From the NCBI RefSeq assembly GCF_045679555.1, contig NC_092089.1:727705-791704 (forward strand): 64,000 bases of DNA, read 5' to 3'. The stretch comes from Salvelinus alpinus (Eukaryota; Chordata; Actinopteri; Salmoniformes; Salmonidae). The notes beneath the pieces were generated by a model, which made no database searches, was not told the origin of the DNA, and saw nothing but the letters and a program-made list of their open reading frames with translations. Position numbers and translations under genes: made by a program. Positions 22,201-34,545 of this stretch are shown here, piece after piece (position 1 is the first letter of the stretch; the number at the start of each line of letters is the position of its first letter).

Positions 22201-23068
22201 CCATCTCTTTATCTCCGGTCCCCACAGGCTGTTGGATCATCTCTTTATCTCCGGTCCCCACAGGCTGTTGGATCATCTCTTTATCTCCGGTCCCCACAGG
22301 CTGTTGGATCATCTCTTTATCTCCGGTCCCCACAGGCTGTTGGATCATCTCTTTATCTCCGGTCCCCACAGGCTGTTGGATCATCTCTTTATCTCCGGTC
22401 CCCACAGGCTGTTGGATCATCTCTTTATCTCCGGTCCCCACAGGCTGTTGGATCATCTCTTTATCTCCGGTCCCCACAGGCTGTTGGATCATCTCTTTAT
22501 CTCCGGTCCCCACAGGCTGTTGGATCATCTCTTTATCTCCGGTCCCCACAGGCTGTTGGATCATCTCTTTATCTCCGGTCCCCACAGGCTGTTGGATCAT
22601 CTCTTTATCTCCGGTCCCCACAGGCTGTTGGATCATCTCTTTATCTCCGGTCCCCACAGGCTGTTGGATCATCTCTTTATCTCCGGTCCCCACAGGCTGT
22701 TGGATCATCTCTTTATCTCCGGTCCCCACAGGCTGTTGGATCATCTCTTTATCTCCGGTCCCCACAGGCTGTTGGATCATCTCTTTATCTCCGGTCCCCA
22801 CAGGCTGTTGGATCATCTCTTTATCTCCGGTCCCCACAGGCTGTTGGATCATCTCTTTATCTCCGGTCCCCACAGGCTGTTGGATCATCTCTTTATCTCC
22901 GGTCCCCACAGGCTGTTGGATCATCTCTTTATCTCCGGTCCCCACAGGCTGTTGGATCATCTCTTTATCTCCGGTCCCCACAGGCTGTTGGATCATCTCT
23001 TTATCTCCGGTCCCCACAGGCTGTTGGATCATCTCTTTATCTCCGGTCCCCACAGGCTGTTGAATCAT
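22201..23068 (+). repeat. Near-perfect 36-bp minisatellite, about 24 copies
   Basis: The unit contains ctgttggatcatctcttta and tctccggtccccacagg. I see no differences between copies until the last one (ctgttgaatc). The period is 12 codons, so three frames stay open (292-326 codons), but all are repeat shadows. Confidence 0.97.
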
Positions 23069-23231
23069 CTCTCTCTCTCTGGTGAGGAGGAGCTTCCCAC
23101 ACCCACTTAAAACCCCATCCCCTCTGAGGCAGCTGTTGACCCCTGTACTCTCCCCTCTAACCTCTCCCCTCTAACCCCAACCTCAGCCCTCAGCCCACTG
23201 ACATTAGAACGAGTCGGGAGTCGCGTGGAGC

Positions 23232-24345
23232 TAGAAATGACTCCAGGAGCATTACTCCTACACTACACCACAGTCCTCCAGGAGCATTACTCCTACACCA
23301 CAGTCCTCCGGGAGCATTACTCCTACACCACAGTCCTCCGGGAGCATTACTCCTACACTACACCACAGTCCTCCAGGAGCATTACTCCTACACTACACCA
23401 CAGTCCTCCAGGAGCATTACTCCTACACCACAGTCCTCCAGGAGCATTACTCCTACACCACAGTCCTCCAGGAGCATTACTCCTACACCACAGTCCTCCA
23501 GGAGCATTACTCCTACACCACAGTCCTCCAGGAGCATTACTCCTACATTACACCACAGTCCTCCAGGAGCATTACTCCTACACTACACCACAGTCCTCCA
23601 GGAGCATTACTCCTACACTACACCACAGTCCTCCAGGAGCATTACTCCTACACCACAGTCCCCCAGGAGCATTACTCCTACACCACAGTCCTCCAGGAGC
23701 ATTACTCCTACACCACAGTCCCCCAGGAGCATTACTCCTACACCACAGTCCTCCAGGAGCATTACTCCTACACCACAGTCCCCCAGGAGCATTACTCCTA
23801 CACCACAGTCCCCCAGGAGCATTACTCCTACACCACAGTCCTCCAGGAGCATTACTCCTACACTACAGTCCTCCAGGAGCATTACTCCTACACCACAGTC
23901 CTCCAGGAGCATTACTCCTACACCACAGTCCTCCAGGAGCATTACTCCTACACCACAGTCCCCCAGGAGCATTACTCCTACACTACAGTCCTCCAGGAGC
24001 ATTACTCCTACACCACAGTCCTCCAGGAGCATTACTCCTACACCACAGTCCTCCAGGAGCATTACTCCTACACTACACCACAGTCCTCCAGGAGCATTAC
24101 TCCTACACCACACCACAGTCCTCCAGGAGCATTACTCCTACACTACACCACAGTCCTCCAGGAGCATTACTCCTACACTACACCACAGTCCTCCAGGAGC
24201 ATTACTCCTACATTACACCACAGTCCTCCAGGAGCATTACTCCTACACCACAGTCCTCCAGGAGCATTACTCCTACACTACACCACAGTCCTCCAGGAGC
24301 ATTACTCCTACACCACAGTCCTCCAGGAGCATTACTCCTACATTA
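23232..24345 (+). repeat. 30-bp minisatellite with about 37-bp variants
   Basis: The unit contains ccaggagcattactcctaca and ccacagtcct. Longer units carry an extra ctacacc. Each unit holds the small inverted repeat aggag-catta-ctcct. Confidence 0.96.
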
Positions 24346-27300
24346 CTTCTAACCCTAACCCCCTCTCTAACCCACAGTATTCTAACCCCCTCAATAACCA
24401 ACAGTATTCTAACCCCCTCTCTATCCAACAGTATTCTAACCCCCTCTCTAACCAACAGTATTCTAACCCCCTCTCTAACCAACAGTATTCTAACCCCCTC
24501 TCTAACCAACAGTATTCTAACCCCCTCTCTAACCAACAGTATTCTAACCCCCTCTCTAACCCACAGTATTCTAACCCCAACGCCCTCTCTATCCAACAGT
24601 ATTCTAACCCACAGTATTCTAACCCACAGTATTCTAACCCCCTTTCTAACCCCCTCTCTAACCAACAGTATTCTAACCCTAACCCCCTCTCTATCCAACA
24701 GTATTCTAACCCACAGTATTCTAACCCCCTCTCTAACCCACAGTATTCTAACCCCCTCAATAACCCACAGTATTCTAACCCCCTCTCTATCCAACAGTAT
24801 TCTAACCCCCTCTCTAACCAACAGTATTCTAACCCCCTCTCTAACCAACAGTATTCTAACCCCCTCTCTATCCAACAGTATTCTAACCCCCTCTCTAACC
24901 CACAGTATTCTAACCCCCTCTCTATCCAACAGTATTCTAACCCCCTCTCTATCCAACAGTATTCTAACCCCCTCTCTATCCAACAGTATTCTAACCCCCT
25001 CTCTAACCAACAGTATTCTAACCCCCTCTCTAACCAACAGTATTCTAACCCCCTCTCTATCCAACAGTATTCTAACCCCTTCTCTAACCCACAGTATTCT
25101 AACCCCCTCTCTATCCAACAGTATTCTAACCCCCTCTCTAACCAACAGTATTCTAACCCCCTCTCTATCCAACAGTATTCTAACCCCCTCTCTAGCCAAC
25201 AGTATTCTAACCCCCTCTCTATCCAACAGTATTCTAACTCCTTCTCTAACCAACAGTATTCTAACCCCCTCTCTATCCAACAGTATTCTAACCCCCTCTC
25301 TATCCAACAGTATTCTAACCCCCTCTCTATCCAACAGTATTCTAACCCCCTCTCTAACCAACAGTATTCTAACCCCCTCTCTATCCAACAGTATTCTAAC
25401 CCCCTCTCTATCCAACAGTATTCTAACCCCCTCTCTATCCAACAGTATTCTAACCCCCTCTCTAACCAACAGTATTCTAACCCCCTCTCTAACCAACAGT
25501 ATTCTAACCCCCTCTCTATCCAACAGTATTCTAACCCCCTCTCTAACCAACAGTATTCTAACCAACAGTATTATAACCCCCTCTCTATCCAACAGTATTC
25601 TAACCCCCTCTCTATCCAACAGTATTCTAACCCCCTCTCTAACCAACATTATTCTAACCCCCTCTCTATCCAACATTATTCTAACCCCCTCTCTAACCCA
25701 CAGTATTCTAACCCCCTCTCTATCCAACAGTATTCTAACCCCCTCTCTATCCAACAGTATTCTAACCCCCTCTCTATCCAACAGTATTCTAACCAACAGT
25801 ATTATAACCCCCTCTCTATCCAACAGTATTCTAACCCCCTCTCTAACCAACAGTATTCTAACCCCCTCTCTAACCAACAGTATTCTAACCCCCTCTCTAT
25901 CCAACAGTATTCTAACCCCCTCTCTAACCAACAGTATTCTAACCCCCTCTCTATCCAACAGTATTCTAACCCCCTCTCTATCCAACAGTATTCTAACCCC
26001 CTCTCTATCCAACAGTATTCTAACCCCCTCTCTAACCAACAGTATTCTAACCCCCTCTCTAACCAACAGTATTCTAACCCCCTCTCTATCCAACAGTATT
26101 CTAACCCCCTCTCTAACCAACAGTATTCTAACCAACAGTATTATAACCCCCTCTCTATCCAACAGTATTCTAACCCCCTCTCTATCCAACAGTATTCTAA
26201 CCCCCTCTCTAACCGACATTATTCTAACCCCCTCTCTATCCAACATTATTCTAACCCCCTCTCTAACCCACAGTATTCTAACCCCCTCTCTATCCAACAG
26301 TATTCTAACCCCCTCTCTATCCAACAGTATTCTAACCCCCTCTCTATCCAACAGTATTCTAACCAACAGTATTATAACCCCCTCTCTATCCAACAGTATT
26401 CTAACCCCCTCTCTAACCAACAGTATTCTAACCCCCTCTCTAACCAACAGTATTCTAACCCCCTCTCTAACCAACAGTATTCTAACCCCCTCTCTATCCA
26501 ACAGTATTCTAACCCCCTCTCTATCCAACAGTATTCTAACCCCCTCTCTATCCAACAGTATTCTAACCCCCTCTCTATCCAACAGTATTCTAACCCCCTC
26601 TCTATCCAACAGTATTCTAACCCCCTCTCTAACCAACAGTATTCTAACCCCCTCTCTATCCAACAGTATTCTAACCCCCTCTCTATCCAACAGTATTCTA
26701 ACCCCCTCTCTATCCAACAGTATTCTAACCCCCTCTCTATCCAACAGTATTCTAACCCCCTCTCTAACCAACAGTATTCTAACCCCCTCTCTATCCAACA
26801 GTATTCTAACCCCCTCTCTAACCAACAGTATTCTAACCCCCTCTCTAACCAACAGTATTCTAACCCCCTCTCTATCCAACAGTATTCTAACCCCCTCTCT
26901 AACCAACAGTATTCTAACCCCCTCTCTATCCAACAGTATTCTAACCCCCTCTCTAACCAACAGTATTCTAACCCCCTCTCTAACCAACAGTATTCTAACC
27001 CCCTCTCTATCCAACAGTATTCTAACCCCCTCTCTAACCAACAGTATTCTAACCCCCTCTCTATCCAACAGTATTCTAACCCCCTCTCTATCCAACAGTA
27101 TTCTAACCCCCTCTCTAACCAACAGTATTCTAACCCCCTCTCTATCCAACAGTATTCTAACCCCCTCTCTAACCAACAGTATTCTAACCCCCTCTCTATC
27201 CAACAGTATTCTAACCCCCTCTCTAACCAACAGTATTCTAACCCCCTCTCTAACCAACAGTATTCTAACCCCCTCTCTATCCAACAGTATTCTAACCCCC

Positions 27301-27375
27301 TCTCTAACCAACAGTATTCTAACCCCCTCTCTAACCAACAGTATTCTAACCCCCTCTCTAACCAACAGTATTCTA
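24346..27375 (+). repeat. 27-bp minisatellite, about 110 copies, with 570-bp higher-order repeat
   Basis: The unit contains caacagtattctaacccc and ctctctaac/ctctctatc. Truncated 15-bp units (caacagtattctaac) followed by a ttataac variant occur at 25561 and 25792, and again at 26131 and 26362. This is exactly 570 bp apart, marking a tandem duplication of a multi-unit block. The minus-strand frame of 1030 codons over this array is not a gene. Confidence 0.97.
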
Positions 27376-28321
27376 ACTCCTCAGTCTCTGGACTCATGGG
27401 AAAGTAGCATTTCATAACCCTTCACAGTTCCTTATTCAAACCAACACAATGCAAATGTCCTGATGCCTGTTGCCTGTGGTCAATCCTGCAGCGCTCAAAA
27501 CATTGCAAAAAGGCATATGAGAAGTGTGTGTTGCCGAGCTTAAAGAAAACAGCAAAATCATTTAACAAAACACCAGGTTTCTGACACAAAAAAGACAAGA
27601 CCAGAGATCTTACCTCACTCGGTGTGTAGTAATGTCGGTCTGTTAACAGTCCATAATCCAACGGCAGAGTGTGACAGCTAGCTAACAGAACGGCAGTAAG
27701 CAGAGACGGAGACAGAGGCTCGACTAGACACCAGGCAGAAGTGACAACAACTAGCGACTCCCAACAACCAAGAAGAAGAAGAAGAAGAAGAAGAAGACGA
27801 CGTCTCACAAGCCCCCGCAGCTGCTAACTGAACGTCTGAGTGAAGCTTTACACCCAAACTCCGCCTCCTCTCTGACGTCAAAACCTCGGCGGGGTCACAT
27901 GACACGGTTCTATGGAAGGCGTTGCCCTGGTAACAGTAGAACACAGGGAAGGGGGGCGGGAGCTACTGCTGAAAGGCGTTTTCAATAGGTCGTCTCTAAC
28001 ACGGCAGCAGCAGCAGCCAGGGCTGGGAAATACACTCTACAGGTCTGTCAGCAGCAGAGAGAGAGACGAGAGACACGTGTTAACAGCTACCCTGCAGAGT
28101 TTCAACGGCCTCCTTTTAATCTGGACAACAGAACGGAGGGTTTGGGTTTCGGACACTCCGTTTCCTTCTCAACTAACTACCGGACCACAAGCAGTCTGGT
28201 CATCTAATTTGATTTTCATCTAAGTCACAACAGACAAACACAGTGTGCTTATTAAACTAATAACACACAAATTATTGTATTTTTCTTGTCTATATTGAAT
28301 ACATAATTTAAACATTCACAT
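27376..28321. other. Unique island with promoter-like features
   Basis: The only long nonrepetitive stretch between 14 and 31 kb. It is GC- and CpG-richer around 27800-28030. No ATG-initiated frame of useful length is convincing. The motifs within it are listed separately. Confidence 0.6.
27614..27934 (-). promoter_or_regulatory. Candidate promoter and noncoding first exon (minus strand)
   Basis: The upstream-to-downstream order on the minus strand is as follows. First comes an RFX X-box match (27921-27934, gttgccctggtaac on the plus strand), fitting GTNRCC-N2-RGYAAC. Next are an E-box-like gtcacatgac (27894-27903), a perfect CRE tgacgtca (27873-27880) and a GC-box-like ccgcctcc (27861). A splice-donor match GAG|GTAAGA then follows, with the putative exon ending at 27614. 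The exon would contain a CTT triplet run (27771-27796 region) and only one ATG, which is followed by a stop after two codons, so it would be 5' UTR. No downstream exon is seen. X-box genes are often ciliary, but the target gene is unknown. Confidence 0.35.
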
Positions 28322-29721
28322 TATAGATTGTAAAAAGTATGTGAAACCCCTAGGCTAATGACTTCTCCAAAAGCTAATTGGAGTCAGCTAACCTGGAGTC
28401 CAATCAATGAGACGAGATTAGAGATGTTGGTTAGAGCTACCTTGCCCTATAAATCAACTCACAACATTTGAGTTTGCTATTCACAAGAAGCATTACCTGA
28501 TGTGAACCATGCCTCGAATTAAAGAGATCTCAGAAGACCCAAGATTAAGAATGGTTGACTTGCAATAAAGCTGGAAAGGGTTACAAAAGTATCTCTAAAA
28601 GCCTTGATGTTCATCAGTCCACGGTAAGACAAACGGTCTATAAAAGGAGGAAGTTCAACACTGTACTCTCCCTTAGGAGCGGCCGTCCTGCAAAGACGAC
28701 TGCAAGACCACAGCGCAGAACGCTCAATGAGGTTAAGAAGAATCCTAGAGTGTCAGCTAAAGACTTACAGAAATCTCTGGAACATGCTAACATCTCTGTT
28801 GACGAGTCTACGATACGTAAAACACGAAATAACAATGGTGTTCATGGGAGGACACCACGGAAGACACCACTGCTGCCCCCCCCTCAAAAAAAACAATAGC
28901 TGCACGTCTGAAGGTCGCAGAAGAGCCTCTGGATTCCACAGTGTTACTGGTCAAATATTCTGTGGACAGATGAAACTAACGTTGAGTTGTTTGGAAGGAA
29001 AACACACTGTGGGGAGAAAAAGGCACAGCACACCAACATCAAAACCTAAACTATGGTGGAGGGAGCATCGTGGTTTGGGGCTGCTTTGCTGCCTCAGGGC
29101 CTGGACAGCTTGCTATTGTTGACGGAGAAATAAAATCACAAGATAATCAAGACATTTGGCAAGAGAATGTCAGGCTATCTGTCCGCCAATTGACGCTCAA
29201 CAGAAGTTGGGTGACGCAACAGGACAACGACCCAAAACACAGAAGTAAATCAACAACAGAATGGCTTCGACAGAAGAAAATACTCCTTCTGGAGCGGCCC
29301 AGTCAGAGTCCTGACCTCAACCCGATTTGACATGCTGTGGCGTGACCTCGAGAGCAGCTCACACCAGACATCCCAAGAATATTGCTGAACTGAAACAGTT
29401 TTGTAAAGAGGAATGGTCCAAAACTCATCCTGAGCGTCGCACAGATCTGATCCCCAACTACAGAAAACGTTTGGTTGAGGTTATTGCTCCCAAAGGAGGG
29501 TCAACCAGTTATTAAAACCAAGGGTTCACATACTTTCCCCACCCTGCACTGTGAATGTTTACACGGTGTGTTCAATAAAGACATGAAAAAGTATAATTGT
29601 GTGTAATTAGTTTAAGAAGACTGTGTTTGTCTATTGTTGTGACGTATTACTTTTTATGAACAATTTACGCAGAAGTCCAGGCAATTCCAAAGGGTTCACA
29701 TACTGTTTTCTTACCACTGTA
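28322..29721 (+). mobile_element. Degenerate Tc1/mariner-type transposon
   Basis: A 1400-bp element with diverged terminal inverted repeats. The left end is tatagattgtaaaaagtatg. The right end, reversed, is tacagtggtaagaaaacagt followed by atgtgaaccctttgg. Both ends are bounded by TA, the usual Tc1 target. It holds a broken transposase (28509-29515). A polyadenylation-like aataaag lies near 29574. Confidence 0.88.
28509..29515 (+). pseudogene. Tc1-like transposase pseudogene
   Basis: The start ATG (28509) opens [13 protein letters not shown] but stops after 19 codons. The frame shifts by one near 28555-28568 into the DNA-binding region ([17 protein letters not shown], then RSGRPAKTT). It shifts again after about 28899 to the catalytic region, with LWTDETNVELFG (first Asp codon at 28971), VVWGCFAASG (about 29070) and QDNDPKH (about 29218-29240). 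At DLNPI (29313-29327) the next codon is a stop (29328-29330), where Tc1 transposases carry the catalytic Glu of the DD34E triad. The tail continues in another frame to 29515. At least three frame breaks and loss of the Glu make it nonfunctional. Confidence 0.9.
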
Positions 29722-31680
29722 CGTTGGTGTTGTATACCCCAGACAGTTATATGATGGTGTTGTATACCCCAGACAGTTATATGATGGTGTTGTATACCCC
29801 AGACAGTTATATGATGGTGTTGTATACCCCAGACAGTTATATGATGGTGTTGTATACCCCAGACAGTTATATGATGGTGTTGTATACCCCAGACAGTTAT
29901 ATGATGGTGTTGTATACCCCAGACAGTTATATGATGGTGTTGTATACCCCAGTTATATGATGGTGTTGTATACCCCAGACAGTTATATGATGGTGTTGTA
30001 TACCCCAGTTATATGATGGTGTTGTATACCCCAGTTATATGATGGTGTTGTATACCCCAGTTAGTTATATGATGGTGTTGTATACCCCAGACAGTTATAT
30101 GATGGTGTTGTATACCCCAGACAGTTATATGATGGTGTTGTATACCCCAGACAGTTATATGATGGTGTTGTATACCCCAGACAGTTATATGATGGTGTTG
30201 TATACCCCAGACTGTTATATGATGGTGTTGTATACCCCAGACAGTTATATGATGGTGTTGTATACCCCAGACAGTTATATGATGGTGTTGTATACCCCAG
30301 ACAGTTATATGATGGTGTTGTATACCCCAGACAGTTATATGATGGTGTTGTATACCCCAGACAGTTATATGATGGTGTTGTATACCCCAGACAGTTATAT
30401 GATGGTGTTGTATACCCCAGACAGTTATATGATGGTGTTGTATACCCCAGACAGTTATATGATGGTGTTGTATACCCCAGACAGTTATATGATGGTGTTG
30501 TATACCCCAGACAGTTATATGATGGTGTTGTATACCCCAGTCAGTTATATGATGGTGTTGTATACCCCAGACAGTTATATGATGTTGTTGTATACCCCAG
30601 ACAGTGATATGATGGTGTTGTATACCCCAGACAGTGATATGATGGTGTTGTATACCCCAGACAGTTATATGATGGTGTTGTATACCCCAGTTGTATGATG
30701 GTGTTGTATACCCCAGACAGTTATATGATGGTGTTGTATACCCCAGACAGTGATATGATGGTGTTGTATACCCCAGACAGTTATATGATGGTGTTGTATA
30801 CCCCAGACAGTTATATGATGGTGTTGTATACCCCAGTTGTATGATGGTGTTGTATACCCCAGACAATTATATGATGGTGTTGTATACCCCAGACAGTGAT
30901 ATGATGGTGTTGTATACCCCAGACAGTTATATGATGGTGTTGTATACCCCAGTTATATGATGGTGTTGTATACCCCAGACAGTTATATGATGGTGTTGTA
31001 TACCCCAGTTGTATGATGGTGTTGTATACCCCAGTTATATGATGGTGTTGTATACCCCAGACAGTTATATGATGGTGTTGTATACCCCAGACAGTTATAT
31101 GATGGTGTTGTATACCCCAGTTATATGATGGTGTTGTATACCCCAGTTATATGATGGTGTTGTATACCCCAGACAGTTATATGATGGTGTTGTATACCCC
31201 AGACAGTTATATGATGGTGTTGTATACCCCAGACAGTGATATGATGGTGTTGTATACCCCAGACAGTTATATGATGGTGTTGTATACCCCAGACAGTTAT
31301 ATGATGGTGTTGTATACCCCAGACAGTTATATGATGGTGTTGTATACCCCAGACAGTTATATGATGGTGTTGTATACCCCAGACAGTGATATGATGGTGT
31401 TGTATACCCCAGACAGTTATATGATGGTGTTGTATACCCCAGACAGTTATATGATGGTGTTGTATACCCCAGTTATATGATGGTGTTGTATACCCCAGAC
31501 AGTTATATGATGGTGTTGTATACCCCAGACAGTTATATGATGGTGTTGTATACCCCAGTTATATGATGGTGTTGTATACCCCAGTTATATGATGGTGTTG
31601 TATACCCCAGACAGTTATATGATGGTGTTGTATACCCCAGTTATATGATGGTGTTGTATACCCCAGACAGTTATATGTTA
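29722..31680 (+). repeat. 30-bp minisatellite, about 65 copies
   Basis: The unit contains acagttatatgatggtgttg and tataccccag, with shorter 24-bp-type units lacking acag. It begins within a few bases of the Tc1 element's right end. The repeated MVLYTPDSY frames are shadows of the 30-bp period. Confidence 0.97.
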
Positions 31681-32400
<720 letters not shown>

Positions 32401-32479
32401 ATGCTTGTTAAAGGCCCTACTAGGACAACTGAGAGCCTCCTGCTACTCTGCTGGAACAGCTGGACAGAAATAGGACCAG

Positions 32480-32665
32480 GCACAGAGCGTCTCCCGGGCC
32501 AGGCAGAGAGCGGCTCCCGGGCCAGGCAGAGAGCGGCTCCCGGGCCAGGCAGAGCTGGGCTCCCGGGCCAGGCAGAGAGCGGCTCCCGGACCAGGCAGAG
32601 CGCGGCTCCCGGACCAGGCAGAGCGCGGCTCCCGGACCAGGCAGAGCGCGGCTCCCGGACCAGGC
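32480..32665 (+). repeat. GC-rich 23-24-bp minisatellite, about 8 copies
   Basis: Units of ggcagagagcggctcccg with gggcca/ggacca variants. Confidence 0.93.
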
Positions 32666-32741
32666 AGGACATCAACTAAATAAAAGGAATATGGCCCATT
32701 GTCTGATGCTGAGTGTGAATTATTTAGACTGGGACTGCTGC

Positions 32742-33668
32742 TGTGATTAAATGGATCTGAAGACATAGTGGATATCCTACAGGGATTAAATGGATCTGAA
32801 GACATAGTGGATATCTAACAGGGATTAAATGGATCTGAAGACATAGTGGATATCCTACAGGGATTAAATGGATCTGAAGACATAGTGGATATCCTACAGG
32901 GATTAAATGGATCTGAAGACATAGTGGATATCCTACAGGGATTAAATGGATCTGAAGACATAGTGGATATCCTACAGGGATTAAATGGATCTGAAGACAT
33001 AGTGGATATCCTACAGGGATTAAATGGATCTGAAGACATAGTGGATATCCTACAGGGATTAAATGGATCTGAAGACATAGTGGATATCCTACAGGGATTA
33101 AATGGATCTGAAGACATAGTGGATATCCTACAGGGATTAAATGGATCTGAAGACATAGTGGATATCCTACAGGGATTAAATGGATCTGAAGACATAGTGG
33201 ATATCCTACAGAGATTAAATGGATCTGAAGATATAGTGGATATCTAACAGGGATTAAATGGATCTGAAGATATAGTGGACATCTAACAGGGATTAAATGG
33301 ATCTGAAGACATAGTGGATATCTAACAGGGATTAAATGGATCTGAAGACATAGTGGATATCCTACAGCGATTAAATGGATCTGAAGACATAGTGGATATC
33401 CTACAGGGATTAAATGGATCTGAAGACATAGTGGATATCTAACAGGGATTAAATGGATCTGAAGACATAGTGGATATCTAACAGGGATTAAATGGATCTG
33501 AAGACATAGTGGATATCTAACAGGGATTAAATGGATCTGAAGACATAGTGGATATCTAACAGGGATTAAATGGATCTGAAGACATAGTGGATATCTAACA
33601 GGGATTAAATGGATCTGAAGATATAGTGGATATCTAACAGGGATTAAATGGATCTGAAGACATAGTGG
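32742..33668 (+). repeat. 39-bp minisatellite, about 24 copies
   Basis: The unit contains gattaaatggatctgaagac and atagtggatatcctacagg. It is highly homogeneous, with cctacag and ctaacag subtypes that cluster in separate parts of the array. Because 39 is divisible by three, some frames stay open. Confidence 0.97.
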
Positions 33669-33975
33669 AGAGAGAGACAGAGAGAGACGGCGCGCGAGAG
33701 AGAGAGAGAGGGCAGAGAGAGAGAGAGAGAGGGCAGAGAGAGAGGGCAGAGAGAGAGACAGAGTGCAGAGAGAGACAGAGAGTGCAGAGAGAGACAGAGA
33801 GGGCAGAGAGAGAGAGAGAGGGCAGAGAGAGAGAGAGAGAGGGCAGAGAGAGAGAGAGAGAGCGGGCAGAGAGAGAGAGAGCGGGCAGAGAGAGAGAGAG
33901 AGCGGGCAGAGAGAGAGAGAGAGCGGGCAGAGAGAGAGAGAGAGATACAGGGAGGGCAGAGAGAGAGGGAGGAGG
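33669..33975 (+). repeat. GA-rich repeat with gggcagagag units
   Basis: Purine-rich simple repeat, variable GA length. The open frames rich in Arg-Glu and Leu-Ser are artefacts. Confidence 0.95.
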
Positions 33976-34124
33976 AGGTCTGGCACAGTACTAATGGTCT
34001 CATATGCCACGGACTGCTGCTGGGGGCAAGGACTGGCAGGGCCGGTGTGCCCTCATCACTAAGCCTGTCTCCCCCAGCCTGTTGCCAAGACACGCTTGTC
34101 GGTCTGTCTGCCTGCTTCAGCTGG

Positions 34125-34304
34125 CAGGCAGTTCTGTCCGTCTCAGTCAGTCCTAGCAGGTAGCGGTGTCTCTGTCCAAGTCGCAGGCAGTTCTGTCCGT
34201 CTCAGTCAGTCCTAGCAGGTAGCGGTGTCTCTGTCCAAGTCGCAGGCAGTTCTGTCCGTCTCAGTCAGTCCTAGCAGGTAGCGGTGTCTCTGTCCAAGTC
34301 GCAG
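34125..34304 (+). repeat. 59-bp repeat, 3 copies
   Basis: The marker caggcagttctgtccgtctc occurs at 34125, 34184 and 34243. Confidence 0.95.
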
Positions 34305-34545
34305 TAAGACACGGAACAATAGAATGTTCTCACTGATTAACTGGCATTTCCTTGTACTGCGTCCAGAAATCAAAAGGCTGAGAGAGACGGAGTCTTTATA
34401 CACCCTGCTGTTCAGAATAGCAGCTTGGTAAAATGGGATGTTTGAGTGCCAGAAATGTGATATTATTTAAAGGGAATGAAAGACATTGAAAAATATCACC
34501 CCATAACCTATTATTGTCCTCTTCAGGGAATACTTCACAATGAAG
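34305..34545. other. Unassigned sequence
   Basis: No gene, RNA or element recognised. Confidence 0.5.

Noticed and set aside
22088-23110. Overlapping frames of 292-326 codons on both strands
   Set aside because: Shadows of the 36-bp repeat, open in several frames at once. No non-repeat domain.
24273-27365. Minus-strand open frame of 1030 codons with VREGVRILL-type repeats
   Set aside because: It lies wholly on the 27-bp minisatellite. The period is divisible by three and has no stop in that frame, so length is not evidence of coding.
24346-27375. Possible interstitial telomere sequence (ctaaccc motifs)
   Set aside because: The unit is a 27-mer with unrelated bases between ctaacccc motifs. 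No consecutive CCCTAA repeats.
27422-27808. Minus-strand frame with a leucine-rich, signal-peptide-like start
   Set aside because: It begins at GTG, not ATG, with an in-frame stop just upstream. The leucine run is a CTT triplet repeat. The region fits a noncoding first exon better.
29724-31480. Frames repeating MVLYTPDSYM and WGIQHHHITV
   Set aside because: By-products of the 30-bp array on both strands.
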